Assembly: GCF_002920615.1 (NCBI RefSeq)
Contig: NZ_PQSU01000037.1
Location: 24,578 to 88,577 of the forward strand
DNA length: 64,000 bases
Reading direction: 5' to 3'
From: Streptomyces sp. Ru62
GTDB taxonomy: Bacteria; Actinomycetota; Actinomycetes; Streptomycetales; Streptomycetaceae
Position 1 is the first letter of the stretch. Each line of letters starts with the position of its first letter. Position numbers and translations under genes: made by a program. This document shows, piece after piece, positions 43,331-51,400 of this stretch. A model generated the notes under the pieces. That model searched no databases, was not told where the DNA came from, and was given only the letters and a program-made list of their open reading frames with translations.

Positions 43331-44560
43331 ATGACCACCACATCCGTATTCACCGGCCTGAAGGTCCTCGACGCGTCGACCTTCATCGCAGGACCGGCCG
43401 CGGCCACTGTGCTCTCCGACTTCGGAGCGGACGTCATCAAGATCGAGCCACCGGGACACGGCGACCCGCAGCGGCGGCTCAGCTCCGTGCCGCCGAGCCC
43501 CCGGGCCGAGGCCAACTACGGCTGGCACCTCGCCAACCGCAACAAGCGCGGCATGGTGCTCGACCTGAAGTCCCCGGCCACCACCGAGGTCCTCGAACGC
43601 CTCGTCCAGTGGGCCGACGTGGTGATCACCAACTTCCCGCACGGGACGCGCGAGAAGCTGCACCTGGGCTACGACGAGGTCTCCGGCTGGAACCCGCGGG
43701 TCATCTACGCCGACCTCACCGGCTTCGGGGACGCCGGCCCCGACGCCAGGCAACCGGGCTTCGACCTGACCGCCTTCTGGTCACGCAGCGGGCTGCTGGC
43801 CTCCACCCGGGACGCGGGAGCCCCACCGACCGTGCCGGTCTGGGGCAGCGGCGACTACACGTCGGCGACCGCCCTCTACGCGGCGATCGCCACCGCCCTC
43901 TACCACCGCGAGCGGACCGGACAAGGCACCAGTGTCGGGACGTCGCTGCTCGCCACGGGCGTCTGGGCCACGGGCACCCTCGTGGCCGGCGCGCTCGCCG
44001 ACGGTACACCGTTCGAACCGCACGACCGCGGCACGCCGGTGAACGCGCTGACCAACCCCTACCGGACCGCCGACGGTCGATGGATCATGCTGGCGAACTC
44101 GCCCCTGCACTGGGCGGAACTGGCGCGCGCCATCGAGCGCCCCGAGCTGATCGATGATCCCCGTTTCACCGACATCGAGTCCTTCGCCAAGAACGCCGCC
44201 GCGCTGACCGAGCTGCTCGACGCCGAGTTCGGCTCGCGGCCCTTCGCCCACTGGAGGGAGGCCCTGGCCCGGGCACGCATCACCTACAGCCTCATCCAGA
44301 CACCGGAAGAGGCCGCACAGGACCCGCAACTTCGCGCGAACGACATCGTCATTCCTCTGGAAGGGGTCAGCGGGCTGGAGTACACCGTCAACAGCCCGGT
44401 CATCCTCCGAGGGGTGCCGAAGGTCCCGGCCAAGCGGGGACCGGACCCGGGCGAGCACAACGACCAGATCCTCGCCGAGCTGGGATTCGGCCCCGCCCAG
44501 ATCGCCCAGCTGCGCGCCCAGGGAGCGATCCCTGGCGCAAGGAGCGAGAAGGCCGCATGA
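43331..44560 (+). CDS. CaiB/BaiF-type (class III) CoA transferase
   Basis: A 409-residue transferase. The ATG at 43331 is chosen; a GTG at 43322 overlaps the previous stop. Family III features: LKVLDASTFIAGPAAATVLS, DFGADVIKIEPPGHGDPQRR, NYGWHLANRNKRGMVLDLKS, VITNFPHGTREKLHLGYDEV and PGFDLTAFWSRSG, where the Asp is the residue that forms the acyl-anhydride and CoA adduct. It moves CoA between carboxylic acids without ATP. It is the last gene of the operon and supplies the CoA-activated substrate. Succinate-glutarate-type activity is one candidate. Confidence 0.92.
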   Translation: MTTTSVFTGLKVLDASTFIAGPAAATVLSDFGADVIKIEPPGHGDPQRRLSSVPPSPRAEANYGWHLANRNKRGMVLDLKSPATTEVLERLVQWADVVITNFPHGTREKLHLGYDEVSGWNPRVIYADLTGFGDAGPDARQPGFDLTAFWSRSGLLASTRDAGAPPTVPVWGSGDYTSATALYAAIATALYHRERTGQGTSVGTSLLATGVWATGTLVAGALADGTPFEPHDRGTPVNALTNPYRTADGRWIMLANSPLHWAELARAIERPELIDDPRFTDIESFAKNAAALTELLDAEFGSRPFAHWREALARARITYSLIQTPEEAAQDPQLRANDIVIPLEGVSGLEYTVNSPVILRGVPKVPAKRGPDPGEHNDQILAELGFGPAQIAQLRAQGAIPGARSEKAA

Positions 44561-44716
44561 CGAGACGGCGTCGGAAGCGGCCCGAGGGCCTGACCGCCAC
44601 GCGGTTCGGCCCAGGGCCGCTGCCTCGCCGTCACCGACATCGAAGCGCCCGCGCGCAGACCGTCGACCGCGGTATCGGGGTCAGCGGGGCCTTCTACGGC
44701 GGCAAAGGTCAGCGGG

Positions 44717-46918
44717 TCAGACTTCGGTATCGCGGGAATCGGGCGTCGGTATCTCGAACCACACCGTCTTGCCCCGGCCACTGGGCGAGTTGCCCCACGC
44801 GGAAGCCAGCGCGGAGACGATGACCAGTCCGCGCCCGCCCTCGGCCTGGTCCTCCTCGCGGGGGACCGTCACGGCCTGCGCGAGATGGGGATCGCTGTCG
44901 CGGACCTCCACCCGGATGCGTTCGGGATACCTGCGGACGTAGACGTACACGTCGCTGTCGCCGTGGACCAAGCCGTTGGTGACGACCTCCGACACCAGCA
45001 GTTCCTCGTCGTCGGCCATGGTGGACAGCTCCCACCCCTCCAGCCACTCGCGCACCAGTCTGCGGGTGCGCTGTGCTCCGTGCAGGTCGCGCCGGTGGAT
45101 GTGCAGCTGGCGGACATTGCGCTGAGCGTCGGCCGAGGGCCCTTCGTATCCGACCAGGAGCAGGGCGGCGTCGTCGGCGTGCCGCGGGAGCGACTTGCTG
45201 AAACCCCGGATGAGCCGGTCGCCGACGGACTCCAGATTGCCGGGCTCGTCGAAGGCCGCACGCACCGCTGCCGGATCCACATCGCCTCCCACACCGCCAA
45301 GGCCGTCGGTATAGAAGGCGAGCAGGGTTCCCGGTTGCAGGAACAAGTCCGTCACCGTGTAGGTCGCCTGGAGGTCGATCCCGAGCGGTATGCCCGCCTC
45401 GGCGAGGACGGGTGGCATGCGGCCGTCAGCGGTGCGCAGCAGCGGCGGCGGATGCCCGGCCGTGGCGAGCTGGGCGCGGCCGGTGTCCGGATCGAGCCAG
45501 GCACAGCAGCACGTGGCGAACAGGCCGGTGTCCAGGCCGATGAGGAGCTGATTGGCCCGGCTGAGCACGACCGCGGGATCGTGTCCCTCGGCCGCGTAGG
45601 CCCGCACCGCGCTGCGCAGCTCGCCCATCACCACGGCAGCCGCCGTGTTGTGGCCCTGTACGTCCCCGATCACCATCACGAGGCGGTTCTCGGGAAGGGT
45701 GATGAGGTCGTACCAATCTCCGCCGAGGTCCATCCCGCTGGTCGCCGAGGCATATCTGCTGGTGCTCACCACCCCGGCCGGCTGGGGCAGCACCGGGGGC
45801 AGCAGTGCGTGCTGCAAGTCGTCGGCCAGTGCGTGCCGGACTTCGTCCATCCGGGTGCGTTCGACGGCTTGGCCGACAGCCGTGGCCAGCGCCGTCAGCG
45901 GCCCCTGCCCAGCGATGATGTCCTGGCGCTCGCTGCCGAACGCCATCGACAACGCGCCGACCGCCCTGTGCCCGGCAAGCAGCGGCAGGACCACCCAGAA
46001 GCAGTCCTGGCCGGACAGCGGCTCGGACAGGCGGCCGGCTGTCCGCAAATCGGCGGGGCCGTACACCAGTTGTTGCTGAAGGCGCATCGCCTCCCCCTCG
46101 GGCCCGCACTGCCCGAGCGGTGAGCCGTTGATGGCGCGGATGAATGCGCCGGCACAGCCCTGTGCACCGGCCACGGTGAGCCGGTCGGTATCGAGCAGGC
46201 AGAACAGGGCCGCCCGTGCCCACAGCCCGTCCACGACGCGCTGCACGGTCCTCTCCACCACCTCTTGCGGGTGCACCGCACTCGCCAGGAGCATGGCGAG
46301 TCTGTGCAGGTGGTAGATCAGCGCGATGGAGGCCGAGGCCCTGCCCTCGCCTCCCGCCACGGGGTCTTCGGCGGCCACGACGTACGGGACGCCGGGCGGG
46401 ACCAGCGACAACCCGTGATCGGCCAGCCGGTCCAGGTCCCGCGCCAGCGACGCGGCCGCGGCCGCCAGGCGCTGCCGTTCCGGCTCGGTGGCCTCGACGC
46501 CGGCTCGCTGCCAGAACGCCGTGAGCGTCCCGAAGCGGCGGCTGGGCGAGAACAGCGGAGCGGCAGCGGCCTCCAGTGGGAAGGAGGCGAAGACGGTCTG
46601 GTTGGGGTTGCCGGCCAGGATCTCCACATTGCTGCCGACCTCTACCCTGCCCGACCGCCATGCCCGCGACGACGCGTAGCTGAGGTCGTCCAGGGCTATC
46701 CGTTCGAGCGCCCCCACGCCCATGGCAGTCAGCGCCGCCGCCGCGGCATGAAGCTCAGGAACGCCCGGAACCTTCAAAAAGACGGTCACGGCCGACGCCC
46801 TCAGATCGCGCACCACGTCCCCTGCCGCCGAGGCCAGCAGCTGCTCCCTGTCGGACACGAGTGTGGCAGGACGCTTCGAACTCGGCGGATTGGCCTTGTG
46901 TGGCTGCATGTGCGTCAC
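44717..46918 (-). CDS. GAF/SpoIIE phosphatase with anti-sigma kinase domain
   Basis: A 733-residue multidomain signalling protein. About residues 1-180: sensor GAF-like region (LLASAAGDVVRDLRASAVTV; SFPLEAAAAPLFSPSRRFGT). About 190-360: second GAF (ALIYHLHRLAMLLASAVHPQ; VLPLLAGHRAVGALSMAFGS). About 375-600: PP2C/SpoIIE phosphatase (SGMDLGGDWYDLITLPENRL; VIGDVQGHNTAAAVVMGEL; LAFYTDGLGG) with the metal-binding Asps. About 615-733: HATPase_c anti-sigma domain (DEELLVSEVVTNGLVHGDSD; EGGRGLVIVSALASAWG). Such proteins control anti-anti-sigma factors by partner switching. Its start is a GTG; an ATG 9 bp later is equally possible. It is convergent with the acyl-CoA operon. Confidence 0.93.
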   Translation of the reverse strand: MTHMQPHKANPPSSKRPATLVSDREQLLASAAGDVVRDLRASAVTVFLKVPGVPELHAAAAALTAMGVGALERIALDDLSYASSRAWRSGRVEVGSNVEILAGNPNQTVFASFPLEAAAAPLFSPSRRFGTLTAFWQRAGVEATEPERQRLAAAAASLARDLDRLADHGLSLVPPGVPYVVAAEDPVAGGEGRASASIALIYHLHRLAMLLASAVHPQEVVERTVQRVVDGLWARAALFCLLDTDRLTVAGAQGCAGAFIRAINGSPLGQCGPEGEAMRLQQQLVYGPADLRTAGRLSEPLSGQDCFWVVLPLLAGHRAVGALSMAFGSERQDIIAGQGPLTALATAVGQAVERTRMDEVRHALADDLQHALLPPVLPQPAGVVSTSRYASATSGMDLGGDWYDLITLPENRLVMVIGDVQGHNTAAAVVMGELRSAVRAYAAEGHDPAVVLSRANQLLIGLDTGLFATCCCAWLDPDTGRAQLATAGHPPPLLRTADGRMPPVLAEAGIPLGIDLQATYTVTDLFLQPGTLLAFYTDGLGGVGGDVDPAAVRAAFDEPGNLESVGDRLIRGFSKSLPRHADDAALLLVGYEGPSADAQRNVRQLHIHRRDLHGAQRTRRLVREWLEGWELSTMADDEELLVSEVVTNGLVHGDSDVYVYVRRYPERIRVEVRDSDPHLAQAVTVPREEDQAEGGRGLVIVSALASAWGNSPSGRGKTVWFEIPTPDSRDTEV

Positions 46919-47650
46919 CGCCCAACGGGCGTTGGTTCCGGTGCTGGCCCCATTCTACGCCCGCTACCAGCCCCTTCCGAGTACCGCTGATCGCCGAAAC
47001 CTCCTGGTGATCACCGGTTGTATCCGTCCCGGGCCGGGGTCGTCGGAACAGGCATCGAGCGCGAGGGGAAGGTCCCCGGCGAAGGGCACTTCCGGCGAGC
47101 TGGAGATGGCTTTGCTGAAGGCGACGGGCATGAACGCTTCGAGTCCGGCTCCGGGCACCGGCGCGCAAGCCAGCGCTGAACCGTCGGTTCGGCACAGTCC
47201 GTGCCATCGGGGCCGTCATCGGCGCCGACGACCTCGCAGTGCTACGTCTGCCTTGACGCTCTCGTCCGCCCAGCGGGAGACGACCTGCCTGGAAGCTTCC
47301 GCAACCCGCCGCAGTGACGCGACGGCCCCTTGGCGGTCGGGCGTAGATGTCGCACTGCACCCGGACCCATAAGGCCCTCACCTGCTCAGGCACCCAGCAC
47401 ACCTGTTACCAACGTTCCACGCGTGGCTCCGATTGCGGGCGCGGCGGCAATGTCCAGCAGAACCTCGGCGGCAGCGTGACCTGTTCTCATGCTCCGATGC
47501 GGGCACGGTGCGGTGTCGCGATCCGGCGACGCATGTGAGACGGGGGTTACCGGCCCCTGTGAATGGCTGGGAAACCATCGGGCTTGGCCAGGTTCACAGG
47601 CGGTCCTGGACGCGGCGGCCGCGCCGCCGACGCTCCGCCGGGACCTCTTC
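46919..47650. other. Long intergenic region, no gene recognised
   Basis: Several open frames of 60-215 codons occur on both strands but none shows a recognisable fold, a good ribosome binding site or a clean start. Codon-position GC bias is weak. It may be decayed coding sequence. Confidence 0.5.
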
Positions 47651-48709
47651 CTAACCGTTGTCTCCTTCTCGGTCGTCTTCGAACACGAAGAGCGGCTTGC
47701 TGTCGCGCGCGGGCGCCTCGGCGAGCGCGACGGCCTCGGGGAAGTGTTCGAGCGGGAACGGCCGGCCCTGGGGGATGCTCAGGACCCCATCGGCGACGAG
47801 ACCGCGCACCTGGGACAGCGCGCGCAGCGCCTCCTCGGGCGAGGCGGTGCCGAACCAGCGGTTCAGCCAGAAGCCGCGGACCGTTTTGGTCTCGTAGATG
47901 ACCGAGCGGGCCTGCAGCGGGATCGTCAGCGCCGCCGGGTCGGTCTGCCGATGGGTGGAGAGCGCGCCGTAGACCACGAGCTCCCCTCCCGGAGCCAGTG
48001 CCTGGGACACCTGGGCACCCACCTGGCCCGCGACACAGTCGATGGCCTTTCGGACGCCGGCCGATCCTGCGATCTCGGCCACGCGCTGCAACAGGTTTTC
48101 GTCCTCGGTGCAGATGACCTCGTCACCACCGAGCGCTTTGATCTCCTCGACGGCATCTCGTCGCCGCACGACGTTGATCGTGCGAATACCGAGATGCCTG
48201 GCCAGCTGAATGACGAGCCGGCCGACGGTGGAGCCCGCGGCCGTCTGCAACAGCCATTCACCCGGCTGTACGTCGAGTTCGTGAGTCACAAGGAGCAGCG
48301 CGGTCAATGGGTTCACGGCGAGCTGACAGGCGTCGGAGTCGCTCAGATGGTCGGGAACCGTCAGGAGTCTCCGTGTATCGATGGCAAGGTATTCCTGCCA
48401 CGTGCCGGCCATGGGAGGCCCGGGTACCGCCGGGAGCGCAGCGGCCACCACGCGCTCGCCGATCTTCCGCCCCTCGGTATCCGGGCCGAGGGCCGCAACA
48501 CGGCCCACGCATTCCATGTGACCCCCGACCGTGGGAAACTCGGGAGCGAAACCGTAGCGACCACGCAGCACATGCAGATCACTGGCGTGAATCGGAGTCG
48601 CGTGCACACGGATCAAGGCTTGACCGGTTTCCGGAGTGGGAACAGGCCGGGATTCCAGCCGCAAGACATCGCTCGGCTCGCCAGCCTCTCCGGCTACGAG
48701 CGCGCGCAT
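47651..48709 (-). CDS. MDR-family enoyl reductase/quinone oxidoreductase
   Basis: A 352-residue medium-chain reductase without the alcohol-dehydrogenase zinc ligands. The ATG at 48709 gives MRALVAGEAGEPSDVLRLES. Then VGGHMECVGRVAALGPDTEG, LQTAAGSTVGRLVIQLARHL (NADPH motif), INVVRRRDAVEEIKALGGDE and TVRGFWLNRWFGTASPEEAL. The GFWLNRWF stretch is typical of the trans-2-enoyl-CoA reductase (MECR/ETR) branch. It probably reduces enoyl-thioesters or alpha,beta-unsaturated carbonyls with NADPH. It stands alone on the minus strand. Confidence 0.87.
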   Translation of the reverse strand: MRALVAGEAGEPSDVLRLESRPVPTPETGQALIRVHATPIHASDLHVLRGRYGFAPEFPTVGGHMECVGRVAALGPDTEGRKIGERVVAAALPAVPGPPMAGTWQEYLAIDTRRLLTVPDHLSDSDACQLAVNPLTALLLVTHELDVQPGEWLLQTAAGSTVGRLVIQLARHLGIRTINVVRRRDAVEEIKALGGDEVICTEDENLLQRVAEIAGSAGVRKAIDCVAGQVGAQVSQALAPGGELVVYGALSTHRQTDPAALTIPLQARSVIYETKTVRGFWLNRWFGTASPEEALRALSQVRGLVADGVLSIPQGRPFPLEHFPEAVALAEAPARDSKPLFVFEDDREGDNG

Positions 48710-49056
48710 GGATTGAGGCGTGAGTGACCTTTCGAATATAAGCGCCCGCCGAACTGGGCGGCCGTTCTTGGCAACAACAACGCTGGTGCCGACGGACGGG
48801 TACGGAGTGACGCGAATGCCAGCTGCGCCGCTCCGCTCGGGAGGCCGCCCAGGTGTGCACCCGGAGCCCCTTGATCGAGTCACGCCCCTTGAAGGTGCCC
48901 ACGTGCAGCCAGCCTCGCTGACCAGCCCTTCGTTTACGGTGAAGAGCGGACAGTGTTTCTCCGAATTCGCGATATGCGCGCCAGCGGGAATCCTGGATTA
49001 GCTGATTCCCGCTGCATGCTTCCTGTACACCGCAGCAGAGATGAGTGCGGATCCGT
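48710..49056. other. Intergenic region, no gene seen
   Basis: No reading frame with a recognisable product. It separates the enoyl reductase start from the end of the NTF2-like gene on the same strand, so the reductase promoter should lie here. Confidence 0.5.
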
Positions 49057-49500
49057 TCAGTCGCGGTCGACATCCGACGGGTCGGCGACATATTTTGCGT
49101 ACTCGGTCCCAGCGAAATGCTCCCCCAATTTCCGTGAGAAGTAGTTGAGCATCTGCAGTGGACGGTGGTTCATCACAAGATGCTGTGTCTTCCCCTCCTC
49201 ATTGAAGTAGACAACGGCGATGTTTGCGATCGGCTTACCGTCTACCGTCGCAGCGTAGTCCTCGACGAAGCCGTTCTCTCCGTACTTACCGATGTAGATG
49301 AAGTCCTGAAAATCGTACAGAGTGCGGGCATAGGAGAGAATCGCGAGCACGTCCTTGGCCCCGTGGATGGTCCCCTTGAAGACCCCGGCCTCCAGTGTCA
49401 CATCGTCGGCAAGATTGTCCAGCCAAGGGGGATAGTAGTCCTTGCGCTGTCGAGCAGGGTCACCGCTGCCCAGATATGTCGGTGGCGTCTTGTAGGTCAT
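49057..49500 (-). CDS. NTF2-like (SnoaL-type) protein
   Basis: A 147-residue protein. The ATG (complement of 49498-49500) is preceded by CAGGAGG. WLDNLADDVTLEAGVFKGTI, VLAILSYARTLYDFQDFIYI and EDYAATVDGKPIANIAVVYF fit the cone-shaped NTF2-like fold of small ligand-binding or isomerase/cyclase proteins. Longer readings of this frame run antisense through the LysR gene and are rejected. It is divergent from the LysR gene at 49631 with 130 bp between the starts, which predicts LysR control. Confidence 0.78.
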   Translation of the reverse strand: MTYKTPPTYLGSGDPARQRKDYYPPWLDNLADDVTLEAGVFKGTIHGAKDVLAILSYARTLYDFQDFIYIGKYGENGFVEDYAATVDGKPIANIAVVYFNEEGKTQHLVMNHRPLQMLNYFSRKLGEHFAGTEYAKYVADPSDVDRD

Positions 49501-49585
49501 CTTCCAGCCTCCTGTATCGGTCGCTTCCAACACAATCGCCGGACGCAACAGGCAATGTCCAATGAAAGTCAGAGACTCCCGCCAT

Positions 49586-49623
49586 CTCGCTGAGAGATAC
49601 CGCAGCGGCTCGCTGAGGGATAC
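49586..49623. promoter_or_regulatory. Tandem 15-bp repeats in the LysR/NTF2-like promoter
   Basis: CTCGCTGAGAGATAC (49586-49600) and CTCGCTGAGGGATAC (49609-49623) are direct repeats 23 bp apart, ending 7 bp before the LysR GTG. Each half contains ATCTC/GAGAT-like symmetry. Repeated sites overlapping the regulator's own start are typical of LysR autorepression. Confidence 0.6.
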
Positions 49624-49630
49624 TCGGAGG

Positions 49631-50521
49631 GTGGAACTGCGCCAGCTCGAACACTTCGTCGCCGTCGCGGAGGAAGGGAACTTCACCCGCGCCGCCGCAC
49701 GGCTGCACGTCGTCCAGTCCGCGGTCTCCACCACAATCAAGAACCTCGAGCGAGAACTCGGCACGCCACTGTTGGAACGCACCCCCAAACGCGTATTGCT
49801 CACCAATGCCGGTGCTGCCCTGCTCCCGCGTGCCCATGCAGCTCTCGACGCCGCCCGGGAGGCTGCGGACGCGGTGGCCGAGGTCTCAAGCGGACTACGC
49901 GGCACCCTGCGGCTGGGCGCGATAGCCACGGTCGGGCTCATCGACCTTCCCATGCTCCTCGGCGAGTTCCACCGGCGGCATCCCGGTGTGTTCCTGCAGA
50001 CCAGCGCGGCTCCCACTGGCTCCCAGGGCCTGCTCGAAGCGCTCCTCGAACGGCGGCTCGACCTCGCCTTCGTCTCTGGGCCCGGACCGCGTCCGACAGG
50101 CATCACGGTGACCGCACTTGCCACCTCAGTGCTCGACCTGGTCGTGCCGGCCGACCATCCGCTCGTGAAACGCCGCACCGTGTCGATTACCGATCTGGCC
50201 GGCCTGGACTTCGTCGACTTTCCCGTGGGCTACAGCAACCGGACCGTCGCCGACCGGGCCTTCGCCGCCGCCTCCGTCCCCCATCGCGTCGCCATCGAGA
50301 TCACCGACCCCACCACCGGCGTGGCCTACGTGCGAAACGGCCTGGGCGTGGCACTGCTGCCACGCCCCGTCCTCGGCAAGGGCCAGGATGTCGCCACGTT
50401 GACCGTCGACGACGCCGACCTTGAATGGTCGTTTTGCCTGGCCGTTCCATCAGAGCGCGCGCCCGGCGCTGCGGCACGTGCCATGATTGCGATGGCGCAC
50501 GAGTTCTTCCCGCGAGGGTAA
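49631..50521 (+). CDS. LysR-family transcriptional regulator
   Basis: A 296-residue LTTR. The GTG at 49631 gives the family start VELRQLEHFVAVAEEGNFTR, then AAARLHVVQSAVSTTIKNLE and RELGTPLLERTPKRVLLTNA. The effector domain shows LRLGAIATVGLIDLPMLLGE, FHRRHPGVFLQTSAAPTGSQ and YVRNGLGVALLPRPVLGKGQ. The ATG at 49562 would add residues outside the HTH and lies beyond the repeats, so it is less likely. It probably controls itself and the divergent NTF2-like gene. The effector is unknown. Confidence 0.92.
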   Translation: MELRQLEHFVAVAEEGNFTRAAARLHVVQSAVSTTIKNLERELGTPLLERTPKRVLLTNAGAALLPRAHAALDAAREAADAVAEVSSGLRGTLRLGAIATVGLIDLPMLLGEFHRRHPGVFLQTSAAPTGSQGLLEALLERRLDLAFVSGPGPRPTGITVTALATSVLDLVVPADHPLVKRRTVSITDLAGLDFVDFPVGYSNRTVADRAFAAASVPHRVAIEITDPTTGVAYVRNGLGVALLPRPVLGKGQDVATLTVDDADLEWSFCLAVPSERAPGAAARAMIAMAHEFFPRG

Positions 50522-50604
50522 ACATCGCCCCGGCGGGCGCTGCCACGTTGTTGCCGGGGTGGGTGTCTGACTGCCGCAGTTGGTGAGAGCCCCCGCACGG
50601 CCGT

Positions 50605-50872
50605 CCCCAGCGCCTGGCCGCCCTGCCCGATGGCCTGCCCAACGGCCTGGCCGCCTCCGGTGGCCCGGCGAAGGTTTGGTTGAGCGGCCCGGCGCTCGCA
50701 ACCGCCCCCGACGCCTCCCTGCCACTGGGCGTCAACAGCGCCCGCTCCCACAAGGGCGCCCTCTGGGTGAGCAGCTACAGCAAGGGCAAGCTGCTCAGGA
50801 TGCCGGTCACCGCAAACGGAACCGCCGGCCGCATCCGCACCGTCGCCGACAACATCCCCAACCTCGACACAG
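50605..50872 (+). pseudogene. SMP-30-like remnant, relative of the 13484 gene
   Basis: The frame reads QRLAALPDGLPNGLA, then jumps to SGGPAKVWLSGPALATAPDA, SLPLGVNSARSHKGALWVSS and YSKGKLLRMPVTANGTAGRI, ending VADNIPNLD. It matches residues of the secreted propeller protein at 13484-14479 (ALPDGLPNGLA; SGGPAKIWLNGPALAADP; YSQGKLLRIPVTAHGTPG), with an internal loss of roughly 25 residues and no N-terminus, signal peptide or C-terminus. It is a decayed partial copy. Confidence 0.8.
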
Positions 50873-51003
50873 CGTCGCCATCGCCTCCAACGAGTCCTTC
50901 GGCAAAGCGCACACGTTCCGGCGAACCCGTGCGAGGTGCTGCCTGAACAGCACGGGTTCAAAACGAATAGGCTGGCCGCCGGGCCGGACATAGTCTGCGA
51001 GCT

Positions 51004-51387
51004 GTGACGGTGAGATACGTGTTGGACGGCAGCCGGGTCGAGACGCTGGAAGACTTCTGGCGGGTCGCAGGCGAAAGCATCGGCTGCGGCGGATACTTCG
51101 GCCGGAACCTTGACGCCTTCGCTGACTGCCTCCGCGGCGGCTTCGGGACACCGGAGGACGGCGACTTCATGATCGAGTGGCGCGATCACGCGGCCTCCCG
51201 CCAGCATCTCGGATACCCCGAGACCGCTCGTCAGCTGGAGATGCGGCTCGCTCGGTGTCATCCGACGAACAGAGCCCGCGTGAGCGCCGAGCTGGCAGAA
51301 GCCCGTGCTGGACGTGGCCCGACCGCCTTCGACTGGCTGGTCGAAATTATTGAAGAGGAACTTCCCGGGGGTCTGCGCCTTCGTTAG
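51004..51387 (+). CDS. Barstar-like ribonuclease inhibitor
   Basis: A 127-residue protein from a GTG at 51004. VRYVLDGSRVETLEDFWRVA, GCGGYFGRNLDAFADCLRGG and GDFMIEWRDHAASRQHLGY fit the barstar fold, in particular the GYFGRNLDAFADCL helix that plugs the active site of barnase-type RNases. No barnase-like gene is found nearby, so it may be an orphan immunity gene or protect against an RNase encoded elsewhere. It is convergent with the recombinase module (14 bp between the ends). Confidence 0.85.
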   Translation: MTVRYVLDGSRVETLEDFWRVAGESIGCGGYFGRNLDAFADCLRGGFGTPEDGDFMIEWRDHAASRQHLGYPETARQLEMRLARCHPTNRARVSAELAEARAGRGPTAFDWLVEIIEEELPGGLRLR

Positions 51388-51400
51388 TCAGGCGGACCGG

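Noticed and set aside
46755..47402. A 215-codon minus-strand frame upstream of the SpoIIE phosphatase
   Set aside because: Overlaps the phosphatase start and has no recognisable domain.
47489..48727. A 412-codon plus-strand open frame
   Set aside because: It is the shadow of the enoyl reductase on the other strand; the minus-strand protein has clear family motifs.
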